Shown piece by piece: positions 42,334 through 49,749 of a stretch of DNA of 64,000 nucleotides (the first letter of the stretch is position 1; the number at the start of each line of letters is the position of its first letter). The position numbers were made by a program, and so were the translations under genes. Source of the stretch: Acidovorax delafieldii (GTDB taxonomy: Bacteria; Pseudomonadota; Gammaproteobacteria; Burkholderiales; Burkholderiaceae_C); assembly GCA_002377855.1 (NCBI GenBank), contig DFQQ01000024.1, forward strand, positions 50,319-114,318, given 5' to 3'. Under the pieces are notes generated by a model. It was not told the origin of the DNA. It made no database searches and was given only the letters and a program-made list of their open reading frames with translations.

Positions 42334-43172
42334 TCTTCGGTCTCCAATGCAGTACTGGCGTTGTCTTCTGCGGGCACAGGCGAGGTCTTTTTGAGGCAGC
42401 CCTTGATGCGCTCGCCGCGAATGCGGTGCGGGTTCTTCACCACCATGAGCGAGAGGTAGCTGACCTTGGTGCCGCGCAGGGCGGGCAGGTCCACGCCGTT
42501 CACGCTGCGCTCGTCGGGCGCGCCCACGCGCTCGATGAACTGGGTGTGGGGTAGCAGCTCGCGCAGGGTCAGCCAGTCGATCAGGTCGTCCATCAGCGGC
42601 TTGACCTTCATGAGCACCAGGGTGTCGAAGTCGGTGAGCAAGCGGTCCACCGCGCTCACGCCGTAGGCTGCGGGCACGATGGCAATGGTGTCGTCCTGCT
42701 CGGCCAGCGGCATGCCGCGTGCGGCGCAGGCGGCCGCAAAGGCATTAACGCCCGCGATCACCGGCACATCAATGCGCGCATCCAGCGCCTGCACCGTGCG
42801 GGCCAGGTGGCCAAAGGTGGCGTAGGTGCTGGCGTCGCCCTCCACCAAAAACAGCACGTCCTGCCCGGTCAGCAGCCAGGGCAGCACCGTCTCGGCAGCG
42901 CGCATCCAGGCACGGGCGAGCTTGTCGCCGTCGTGCGTCATGGGGAACAGCAACGTCCGGTGCTGTGCGGGCGGTGTGAGCCCGGCGCGCTGCACGATGT
43001 CAAACGCGTAACTGGGTGTTTTGGTGCTGCGCGCGGGGTAGGTCCACACGGCATCGGTGCGCTGCAGCTGCGCCCACGCCGCGCGGGTGATAAGGCCTGG
43101 GTCGCCGGGGCCGAGAGAGACGCCGATGAGGCGGCCCAGTGCAGGGGTGGGCTGAAGTGTGGTCTCGCTCAT
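42330..43172 (-). CDS. cobI: Precorrin-2 / cobalt-factor II C20-methyltransferase
   Basis: A 280-residue SAM-dependent methyltransferase (CobI/CbiL). The ATG at 43172 (MSETTLQPTPALGRLIGVSLGPGDP) overlaps the upstream stop. Family markers are GVSLGPGDPGLITRAAW, LFLVEGDASTYATFGHLA, VIAGVNAFAAACAARGMPLAEQDD, and VLMKVKPLMDDLIDW. With CbiX upstream it probably acts on cobalt-factor II (the early-cobalt route), though the sequence alone does not separate CobI from CbiL. Overlaps cbiG and cbiET at its ends. Confidence 0.93.
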   Translation of the reverse strand: MSETTLQPTPALGRLIGVSLGPGDPGLITRAAWAQLQRTDAVWTYPARSTKTPSYAFDIVQRAGLTPPAQHRTLLFPMTHDGDKLARAWMRAAETVLPWLLTGQDVLFLVEGDASTYATFGHLARTVQALDARIDVPVIAGVNAFAAACAARGMPLAEQDDTIAIVPAAYGVSAVDRLLTDFDTLVLMKVKPLMDDLIDWLTLRELLPHTQFIERVGAPDERSVNGVDLPALRGTKVSYLSLMVVKNPHRIRGERIKGCLKKTSPVPAEDNASTALETEE

Positions 43173-44491
43173 GCACCCTCCCCTTGTGTGGCTGGCACCG
43201 CACTGCCCTCGCCGCGCTGCGCGCACACGATCCACACGGGGTTCTCTGCCGCCATGCGGTGCATGTGCAAGATGGGTTTGCTGCGGGCGGCCTGCAGTTG
43301 CAGAACGTCCCACACCGCGCCTTGGGCTTGCAGCGCTTGCGTGGCACTGGCCAGGTTTTCGAGCGTGACAAAGTTCATCACCAGCCAGCCACCCGTGCGC
43401 AGGCGGCGCAGGCACAGGGCAATCAGCTCCTGCAGCTCGCCGCCTGAGCCGCCGATGAACACAGCGTCTGGGTCAGGCCAGGCGTCCAGCCCCTCAGGGG
43501 CCTTGCCGTGCACCAGCGTGTGGTTGCTCACGCCAAAGGCGCGCGCGTTCTGGCCCGCAATGGCGAAGTCGGCCTCGTTCTTTTCGATGGCCCACACATG
43601 GCCTTCCGGGCACAGGCGGGCGGCTTCGAGCCCCACCGAGCCACTGCCCGCGCCAATGTCCCACACGCGGCTGTCGGCCCGCAGTTGCATGCGGGCCAGC
43701 GATACGGCGCGTACCTCTTGCTTGGTGATGAGGCCTTTGTCCGGCTGGCGCTGGTGGTAGGCGCTGTCGGCCAGGCCCATGCGCACGGGCTGCGAGCGCA
43801 CTTGGCTGCGCACCAGCACCACCACGTTGGGGTCGGCAAAGGTCTGCTGCGCGGCGTCGTGCGGTGACAGCTCGGCCACCACGCGCTCGTCAGGCGTGCA
43901 CAGCCGCTCGGCCACGGCCATCTGAAAATCGTCGCCCAGGCCTTCGGCCACCATCAGGCGGGCAATGCGGTCGGGCGAGTTGTCGGGGCTGGTGAGCACC
44001 AGCAGGCGGTCGTGCTGGCGCAGGCTTTGCGCCAGGGCATAGAGGCCGTGGCCGGGCTCGGCCCCCACGCGCCATTCCCCTGCGTCCTTGCTGTGCACAG
44101 ACACAATGCGCGCATCCTGCCAGGCCAGGCCCAGGCGGGCGCAGGCGAGCTGCACGGTCGATAGATTGGGCAGCACCTCCACCGCCTCAATGCACAGGCG
44201 CGAGGCGAGGTAGCTGGCAATGCCGTGGCACAGCGGGTCGCCCGTGGCCAACACCACGCTGGTTTGGCCCGCTTCACGCGCGGCGGCAATCCAGCCGGGC
44301 ACGGCGCTGAGCTGGCCCGTCAAATCACGGCGCTGGGCATGGGGGGCGATGTCGTCGTCCAGCAGGGCCAGCGTGCGGCTGCCGCCCACCACCACATCGG
44401 CACGGCGCAGCAGGGCCAGGGCGGTAGGGCTCAGGCTGGCAGCGCCATCGTCCAGCACGCCGATCACTCGGCACGGTTGGGGGTCGGTCAT
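43169..44491 (-). CDS. cobL: Precorrin-6Y C5,15-methyltransferase (decarboxylating), CbiE-CbiT fusion
   Basis: A 440-residue bifunctional enzyme. Residues 1-200 are CbiE (PCRVIGVLDDGAASLSPTA; VVLATGDPLCHGIASYLASRL), and residues about 235-420 are CbiT (TKQEVRAVSLARMQLRADSR, motif I VWDIGAGSGSVGLEAARLCPEG, and PDAVFIGGSGGELQ). Together they methylate C5 and C15 and decarboxylate C12. The fused form is usual for CobL. It overlaps cbiD and cobI by 4 bp. Confidence 0.93.
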   Translation of the reverse strand: MTDPQPCRVIGVLDDGAASLSPTALALLRRADVVVGGSRTLALLDDDIAPHAQRRDLTGQLSAVPGWIAAAREAGQTSVVLATGDPLCHGIASYLASRLCIEAVEVLPNLSTVQLACARLGLAWQDARIVSVHSKDAGEWRVGAEPGHGLYALAQSLRQHDRLLVLTSPDNSPDRIARLMVAEGLGDDFQMAVAERLCTPDERVVAELSPHDAAQQTFADPNVVVLVRSQVRSQPVRMGLADSAYHQRQPDKGLITKQEVRAVSLARMQLRADSRVWDIGAGSGSVGLEAARLCPEGHVWAIEKNEADFAIAGQNARAFGVSNHTLVHGKAPEGLDAWPDPDAVFIGGSGGELQELIALCLRRLRTGGWLVMNFVTLENLASATQALQAQGAVWDVLQLQAARSKPILHMHRMAAENPVWIVCAQRGEGSAVPATQGEGA

Positions 44492-45624
44492 GTCGGTGGG
44501 AAAAGAGTTGAATCGGCTTCGGCCATCTTCTGGCCGTCAAAGTCGCACACCAGCACCTGCAGGCGGAACTTGCAGCCGTAGCGGTCAGGGGCCATCAGGG
44601 TGCGCACCACGGCCTGGGCCAGCGCTTCATGGAAGGCCGTGGCCAGGCCCAGAGCCTGCATGCGCTCGGCGGCAAAGCGGGCGGTTTCGGCGGCGGCAAT
44701 CTCGGCGCACACCTCGGGCGGCGCGCCAATGCGGGCGGCCAGCTGGGCGAGCAGCTCGGTGTCCACCTCCGCGCGGTTGGCGTGGGTGATGGTTTCGCCC
44801 TGGGCGATTTTGGTCAGCTTGCCCACCATGCCGCCAATGACGACTTCGGCCAGCCCCTGGGTCACGGCTTCGTCAAGCGCATAGCGCAAAAAGTCGCCCA
44901 TTTGCACAAAGCAGGCGGGTGGCAATGCTGCGCGCTCTTTCATCGCAAACTGCTCGGTGCGCCCGCCGGTGGTGAGCACCACCACGCCGTGGCCCAGCGT
45001 GGCCGCCACCTGCACGCCCTGCACCACGCTGGCGCGGTAGGCCGAGGTGGAATACGGCTTGACGATGCCGGTGGTGCCCAGGATGGAGATGCCGCCCAGA
45101 ATGCCCAGGCGGGCGTTGAGCGTCTTGCGCGCCATCTCCGCACCCTGGGGCACGGAGATGGTCACTTCGAGCCCCGAATGGGACAGCACCGGTGCGCCTG
45201 CAGCACGCACGTTATCTTCAATGTTGCGCCGGGGCACGGGGTTGATGGCGGGGCCACCCACTTCCAGGCCCAGCCCGGCCATCGTGACGGTGCCCACACC
45301 AAAGCCGCCGCACAGGCGCACTACACCGGCCTCACCGGGCAGCACGCGCACATCGGCGGTCAGGTGGGCCTTGTCGGTGCAATCAGGGTCATCGCCAGCA
45401 TCTTTGATGACCATGGCGTGGGCTGTAGCATCAGGCGTGCTCACATCGCAGCGCCCGTCGTGGACCGTAAATCGCACCGTGTCGCCGTTGGGCAGCAGGC
45501 AATCCACCACCTCGGGCACGCTGCCGTGCACTAGGCCCTGCACCGCAGCGGCGGCGGCGGCGGCAGAACACGCCCCGGTGGTGAACCCGGTGCGGGTGCC
45601 CCGGCGAACGGTTTTCTCCATCAT
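44488..45624 (-). CDS. cbiD: Cobalt-precorrin-5B C1-methyltransferase
   Basis: A 378-residue CbiD protein, a methyltransferase unrelated in sequence to the others of the pathway. The N-terminal signature RRGTRTGFTTGACSAAAAAAAV is intact, and the LGGISILGTTGIVKPYSTSAYR and NFLDG-type GDFLRYALDEA segments are present. ATG at 45624 or 45621 (ATGATG). CbiD occurs only in the anaerobic/early-cobalt route. Seven bases from cbiC, and overlaps cobL. Confidence 0.93.
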   Translation of the reverse strand: MMEKTVRRGTRTGFTTGACSAAAAAAAVQGLVHGSVPEVVDCLLPNGDTVRFTVHDGRCDVSTPDATAHAMVIKDAGDDPDCTDKAHLTADVRVLPGEAGVVRLCGGFGVGTVTMAGLGLEVGGPAINPVPRRNIEDNVRAAGAPVLSHSGLEVTISVPQGAEMARKTLNARLGILGGISILGTTGIVKPYSTSAYRASVVQGVQVAATLGHGVVVLTTGGRTEQFAMKERAALPPACFVQMGDFLRYALDEAVTQGLAEVVIGGMVGKLTKIAQGETITHANRAEVDTELLAQLAARIGAPPEVCAEIAAAETARFAAERMQALGLATAFHEALAQAVVRTLMAPDRYGCKFRLQVLVCDFDGQKMAEADSTLFPPT

Positions 45625-45631
45625 GGCCGTG

Positions 45632-46342
45632 TCAGCCCCTGCCTGTGGAAATAGGCTGCAGCTGCGGCTGGGCCTGCTTTTGCTGTGCCTCGGCCAGCGC
45701 CAGCAGCGCATGCAGGGCCGCCACCACCAGCGTAGAGCCGCCCTTGCGCCCCCGGATCACGATCCACGGGACATCGCGCTGCGCGGCAATCAGGTCCTTG
45801 GACTCGGCCGCCGACACAAAGCCCACGGGCATGCCCACCACCAGCGCAGGGCGCACGCCCTCCTGTGCAATCAGCCGGGCCAACTCGATCAGCGCAGTGG
45901 GCGCATTGCCAATGCCGACGATGGCGCCGTCGAGCAAGCCCCGCCGGTGCGCCTTGAGCATGGCCTGCACCGCGCGGGTGGTGTTTTCGGCCTGCGCCTG
46001 GGCGATCACGTCAGCGTCCGAGATGAACTGGTGCGTGTACATGCCAAAGTGCGCCAGGCGCGGCACCGACAGGCCCGAGCAGATCATCTCCACATCGGCC
46101 ACCACGGGCGTGCCGCCGCGCAGCATGGCGCTGATGCCGGCCTGCACGGCCTGGGGGTGAAAGTCGGTCAGGCCGTTGAAATCAAAGTCGGCGTTCGCAT
46201 GGATCATGCGGCGCACGATGGGCCACTGCTCGGGCGTGTAGGGGTGGCTTTGCACCTCGGCATCGATGATGGCAAAGCTGTCGTGCTCGATGGCCTGCCC
46301 GGCCGGAGTGAGCTGCTCGGTGACGGTGTTGATGGTGCTCAT
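45632..46342 (-). CDS. cbiC: Precorrin-8X methylmutase
   Basis: A 236-residue CbiC/CobH enzyme that moves the methyl group from C11 to C12 to give hydrogenobyrinate or cobyrinate. Markers are IEHDSFAIIDAEVQSHPYTPEQWPIVRRMIHANADF, PVVADVEMICSGLS and ARLIAQEGVRPALVVGMPVGFVSAAESKD. The catalytic His sits in the RRMIHANAD region. It overlaps cbiX by ATGA. Confidence 0.94.
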   Translation of the reverse strand: MSTINTVTEQLTPAGQAIEHDSFAIIDAEVQSHPYTPEQWPIVRRMIHANADFDFNGLTDFHPQAVQAGISAMLRGGTPVVADVEMICSGLSVPRLAHFGMYTHQFISDADVIAQAQAENTTRAVQAMLKAHRRGLLDGAIVGIGNAPTALIELARLIAQEGVRPALVVGMPVGFVSAAESKDLIAAQRDVPWIVIRGRKGGSTLVVAALHALLALAEAQQKQAQPQLQPISTGRG

Positions 46343-47457
46343 GCGGGGTGGGCCTGTGGCGCGTGCTGCGGTGCATGGGCGTGGCCGTGTGCATGGGCAG
46401 GGTCGTGCTCATGCGCGTGCTCATGCGTGTGGTCATGTGCATGGCCGTGTTGATGATCGTGTGCATGCTCCGCGTGCGCGGCAACCGGTGCGGCGTGGCT
46501 GTGCAGATGCACGACGGCCTGCGCAGCCGGGGCCGGGGCATGGGTGTGTTCATGGCTGTGGCCGTGGCCCATGTCGTGGGCCAGTTCGCGGTATTTGCAG
46601 CCGTCGCAAGGCAGCTTGGAATCCGGCACGCCCGCACGCAGGTCGGCCACGCGCTGCTCCAGCAGGGCAAAGATTTCTTTCTCAAACCCAAAGTACGACG
46701 CTTGCGCAAAGCGCACCTGCGGGTACTGCTGGCGCAGGTGATCCACCTGGCGGGCGATGCGCTGCATGAGCGTGCCGGTGAACAGGTAGTACGGCAACAC
46801 CACCACCTGCTTCATGCCCAGCAGCACCTGCCGCTGCACGGCACGCTCCAGGCGCGGCCAGGTGATGCCGGTGAAGGCCAGGTCCACCAGCTCGTGGTCG
46901 GTTTCCTCCATCAGCCAGCGGGCCATCTTGGCGACATCGCCATTGGCCTGCCGGTCGGACGAGCCGCGCCCCAGCAGCACCACGCCGGTGGTGGTGGGGT
47001 CTGGCATGTCCAGCGCGCTCATGCACTTGCGCAGATTGCGGCGCAACACATCCAGGATGGGGTCGCACGCTGTGAGGTGCGGGCCATACAGAAATTCGGT
47101 GCCGGGGCAGTGCTCGCGGGCGTGCTCGATGGCCTCGGGAATCTCCATCTTCACGTGGCCAGCCGCGTTCAGGATGAGCGGCAGCACCAGCACGCGGCGG
47201 GCGTTGCGCGCGGCTTGCTGCAAGCCATCGTGCAGGCTGGGGCCGGCAAATTCGATGAAGCAAACCTCGATGTTCCAGCCCGGCTGGCGCTGGCGCCACT
47301 GGTTCACAAAGTGGTGGATTTCATCGTTGCCTTCGGCCTCGCGCGAGCCGTGGCCAATCAGCAAAATGGTTTCATCGTGCCGTGCACCGTGGCTGGGCAC
47401 AGCCGGCATTGCATGGCTGTGTGCGCGGGCACCGTGGGGGGTTTGTGGGTGGGTCAT
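46339..47457 (-). CDS. cbiX: Sirohydrochlorin cobaltochelatase CbiX, long form with His-rich tail
   Basis: A 372-residue chelatase that inserts Co2+ into sirohydrochlorin. The N-terminal half has LLIGHGSREAEGND and VLPLILNAAGHVKMEIPEA; the second half has VVLLGRGSSDRQANGDVA (the usual GHGS His is replaced by Arg) and VVLPYYLFTGTLMQR, so one active site is likely. PCDGCKYRE (CxxC) near residue 289 resembles the Fe-S motif of CbiX-L. The last ~75 residues are extremely His-rich (HGHSHEHTH, HDHTHEHAHEHDP), a probable metal store. The start is ATG at 47457, overlapping the cobM stop as TGATG. Confidence 0.93.
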   Translation of the reverse strand: MTHPQTPHGARAHSHAMPAVPSHGARHDETILLIGHGSREAEGNDEIHHFVNQWRQRQPGWNIEVCFIEFAGPSLHDGLQQAARNARRVLVLPLILNAAGHVKMEIPEAIEHAREHCPGTEFLYGPHLTACDPILDVLRRNLRKCMSALDMPDPTTTGVVLLGRGSSDRQANGDVAKMARWLMEETDHELVDLAFTGITWPRLERAVQRQVLLGMKQVVVLPYYLFTGTLMQRIARQVDHLRQQYPQVRFAQASYFGFEKEIFALLEQRVADLRAGVPDSKLPCDGCKYRELAHDMGHGHSHEHTHAPAPAAQAVVHLHSHAAPVAAHAEHAHDHQHGHAHDHTHEHAHEHDPAHAHGHAHAPQHAPQAHPA

Positions 47458-48263
47458 CAAGAGGTCTCCGATGGCGCGGCGGGTACGCTGGCTTTGCGAA
47501 AACGGTGGGTGAAAGTGGCGTCGTAGAGCTTGGACTTGGCCAGCGTGGGCCAGTGGCGGGCACCCAGATTGGGGCTGGCAATCACCATGGCCTGGCTGAC
47601 CACCTTGGCATCACGGCAGCGCTGGCGGATGTCGGCCAACGTACCGCGGATGATGAGTTCCTCGCCCGGCCAGCTGGCCTTGTGCACCACCAGCACGGGG
47701 GCGTCTTCGGCCCAGCCTGCAGCGCGCAATGCCTCCTGCACTTTGTGCAGCAGCGTGATGGACAGGAAGATGCACAGCGTGCAGTGGTGGCGCGCCAGCT
47801 CGGCCAGCGACTCGCCCTCAGGCATGGGGGTGCGGCCCTCCACGCGGGTGAAGATTACGGTCTGCGTGACCTCGGGCAGCGTGAAGCTTTCCACGGCGGC
47901 GGCCGCAGAGGCCATGGCCGAGGACACGCCCGGCACCACGCGCACGGGCACGCCTGCGGCGTCCAGCGGCTGCACCACTTCGATCAACGCGCCATACAGG
48001 GCCGGGTCGCCCGTCTGCAGGCGAATGACCACGGCATGCTGCCGCGCCTGCGCAATCAGCCACGCGGCCATTTGCTCCAGCGTCATGTCTTTGCTGTCGG
48101 CGATGGCGCAGCCGGGCGGCGCCCAGCGGGTCACGGCCTCATTGACCAGCGAGCCGGCGAACAGGATGGCACCAGCGCGCTCGATGAGCGAGCGGCCCTT
48201 GACGGTGATCAGCTCCGGATCCCCCGGGCCGGCCCCCACAAACCAGACGGTGCCGACCGTCAT
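47457..48263 (-). CDS. cobM: Precorrin-4 C11-methyltransferase
   Basis: A 268-residue SAM-dependent methyltransferase (CobM/CbiF). From the ATG at 48263 it begins MTVGTVWFVGAGPGDPELITVKG, with IERAGAILFAGSLVNEAV, TGDPALYGALIE and PGVSSAMASAAAAV as further markers. An in-frame ATG at 48344 has a better ribosome-binding site (AAGAGAAG) and would add 27 residues; the stop of a short leader ORF overlaps the 48263 ATG, which supports either coupling there or the longer start. It is the first enzyme gene of the riboswitch-controlled operon. Confidence 0.9.
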   Translation of the reverse strand: MTVGTVWFVGAGPGDPELITVKGRSLIERAGAILFAGSLVNEAVTRWAPPGCAIADSKDMTLEQMAAWLIAQARQHAVVIRLQTGDPALYGALIEVVQPLDAAGVPVRVVPGVSSAMASAAAAVESFTLPEVTQTVIFTRVEGRTPMPEGESLAELARHHCTLCIFLSITLLHKVQEALRAAGWAEDAPVLVVHKASWPGEELIIRGTLADIRQRCRDAKVVSQAMVIASPNLGARHWPTLAKSKLYDATFTHRFRKASVPAAPSETS

Positions 48264-48367
48264 GGCTGGCGCAGGCACAAGGGGGCCGCACCTGTCCGCA
48301 AAGGACAGGCCTGACACGCCAAACGCCGCGCCGCTGGCACGCATGCCAGCTTCTCTTGTGAAATCAT
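48260..48367 (-). CDS. Short leader ORF, Cys-containing, overlapping cobM
   Basis: A 35-residue frame (MISQEKLACVPAARR..., four cysteines including CQAC) runs from the ATG at 48367 to a TGA at 48260-48262 that overlaps the cobM ATG as ATGA, the coupling arrangement used throughout this operon. It lies between the riboswitch and cobM. No strong ribosome-binding site precedes it. It may be a translational coupler, a small protein, or a chance frame. Confidence 0.3.
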   Translation of the reverse strand: MISQEKLACVPAARRLACQACPLRTGAAPLCLRQP

Positions 48368-48421
48368 GAAACGAAACCCGGATGCACCCAGACTCCTGCC
48401 TCCCCGCAGGTTCTGTGACAT

Positions 48422-48442
48422 GGGTGAGCACGTGGCTCACCC
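48422..48442 (-). promoter_or_regulatory. Strong hairpin, possible riboswitch expression platform
   Basis: GGGTGAGC/GCTCACCC, a perfect 8-bp stem with a 5-base loop, about 8 bp downstream of the B12 box on the minus strand. No T-tract follows, so it is more likely part of a switching or translational control structure than a classical terminator. A second perfect stem (CCTGTCC/GGACAGG) lies at 48291-48309. Confidence 0.5.
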
Positions 48443-48446
48443 GCTT

Positions 48447-48652
48447 GTCGGCCGGTCTCCGGGCTGGCGAGATGTTCCTGCGAATCCTTCCCAAGCCGTG
48501 AGGGCCCAGTGGACATGTGACGCAGGCTGAAGACGCTGAGTCTTCTCTCGCTTACCGTTGCGGGGGCAGCTCAGGTTGATAGCGGCTCGTGGTGGGCCGC
48601 GCTCTCCTGATTCCCGTTTAACTGTGCCGTTGCAATAACGGCACGAGCACCA
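48447..48652 (-). ncRNA. Cobalamin (adenosylcobalamin) riboswitch
   Basis: Read on the minus strand, the order is a GTGCCGTT/AACGGCAC hairpin (48624-48644), AAACGGGAATCAGG, GAGCTGCCCCCGCAACGG (within 48550-48574), CACTGGG and GGGAAGG, and finally the B12 box GCCAGCCCGGAGACCGGCC at 48450-48468. This order and spacing are those of class-I cobalamin riboswitches. It would reduce expression of the downstream cobM-to-ferredoxin operon when adenosylcobalamin is abundant. The bases are intact by eye. Confidence 0.95.
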
Positions 48653-48680
48653 ACGGGGGCGAGTATAGGGCAGCAAGACA

Positions 48681-49688
48681 TCAATGCGCGAAAAGCGGTG
48701 CGCACAGCCCGGCGCCAGGCGCACGGCCCCATTGCTGCACCCACTGCCACACCTGCTGCACCCCGTCGAAGCCAGGTGCCTGCAGGCCGTGGTCTGCCCC
48801 CGGCAGGCTGCGCGCACAGTAGGGCGCCGCGCGCCGCTGGGCGGCCTGGGCAAATTGCTGATAGGCCGCCTCAGGCACCAGCTCGTCACGGGCGCCCCAC
48901 ACCTGCAGCAGCGGCCAGGGCCCGTCGATCAGAGGCTGCTGCACAGGCCACTGCCACAAGTCTCGCCAGTAGCGCAGGCTGCGGCCTTGGCGCACGGCAG
49001 TGTCGGGCGCCGCACTGGCCTGTGCGCGGCCCAGGGCGTCCCAGTCGGCGCCGTGGCCTGTGCGCTGCGCCTGCAACTGCCCGGCCTCGCGCGGGTCCAG
49101 GCCGCTGCCTGCCATCATCACCAGGCCCGCCAGACTGGGCCCGGCCGCCGCCGCCAGGGTGGGCAGAAGTTCCACCCCTTCAGAAATGCCGACCAGCAGC
49201 AACGGCGGCCGTGCATCAGCAAATGCTGGCGTGCGCATCGCAGTGGTCTGTTCAGACTGTTCGGTCCGTGCAGTCTGCTCGATCTGTTTCAGCGCGGCAC
49301 GGGCGTATGCGGCCCAGCGGGCCAAGCTGTCGGTCTGCACGAATGAAGGTGGGCAGTCGGCAGGCGCAGTCGTGTCATGGGGGTGCACGCCGGGCTTGTG
49401 CAGCACCGTCACCTGGGCATGCAGCAGGCCGCGAAAGTAGCGGTCTGCCAGCGGCCCCATGCCGGCGCAGCCCGAACCCGGAACCACCACCACGCGATAA
49501 CGCAAGGGCTGCGCCAGCGGGCCGCGCTGCAGGGCCCACAGCGCTTGTGGCTGGCCTTCGCGGCCCGGCAACTGCACGGGCACAAAGCGCGCCGCGCCCT
49601 CCCCTTCAGTGGTTTCGACGGCTTCAGCGGCCACAGTCCACAGCGGCACCGTGCATGCAAAAAAGGCCAGCACAAGGCTGGCCTTCAT
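48681..49688 (-). CDS. Exported alpha/beta-hydrolase-like protein
   Basis: A 335-residue secreted protein. The ATG at 49688 (MKASLVLAFFACTVPLWTVAAEA) opens a signal peptide. The mature domain has a beta-strand VVVVPGSGCAGMG, nucleophile-like LLVGISEGVELLPTLAA (GxSxG), GLVMMAGSG, and a late LLQVWGARDELVPEAAY with His in LPGADHGLQAPGF, a plausible Ser-Asp-His triad. There is an Arg/Glu/Gln-rich spacer near residue 140. The hydrolysed substrate is unknown. It follows the csgG-like gene on the same strand by 61 bp. Confidence 0.82.
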   Translation of the reverse strand: MKASLVLAFFACTVPLWTVAAEAVETTEGEGAARFVPVQLPGREGQPQALWALQRGPLAQPLRYRVVVVPGSGCAGMGPLADRYFRGLLHAQVTVLHKPGVHPHDTTAPADCPPSFVQTDSLARWAAYARAALKQIEQTARTEQSEQTTAMRTPAFADARPPLLLVGISEGVELLPTLAAAAGPSLAGLVMMAGSGLDPREAGQLQAQRTGHGADWDALGRAQASAAPDTAVRQGRSLRYWRDLWQWPVQQPLIDGPWPLLQVWGARDELVPEAAYQQFAQAAQRRAAPYCARSLPGADHGLQAPGFDGVQQVWQWVQQWGRAPGAGLCAPLFAH

Positions 49689-49749
49689 CGGGCACCGACG
49701 CGAGGGCGCCCGGGTGTTCATGGCCGCATTTCAGCCATCACGACGGCCA

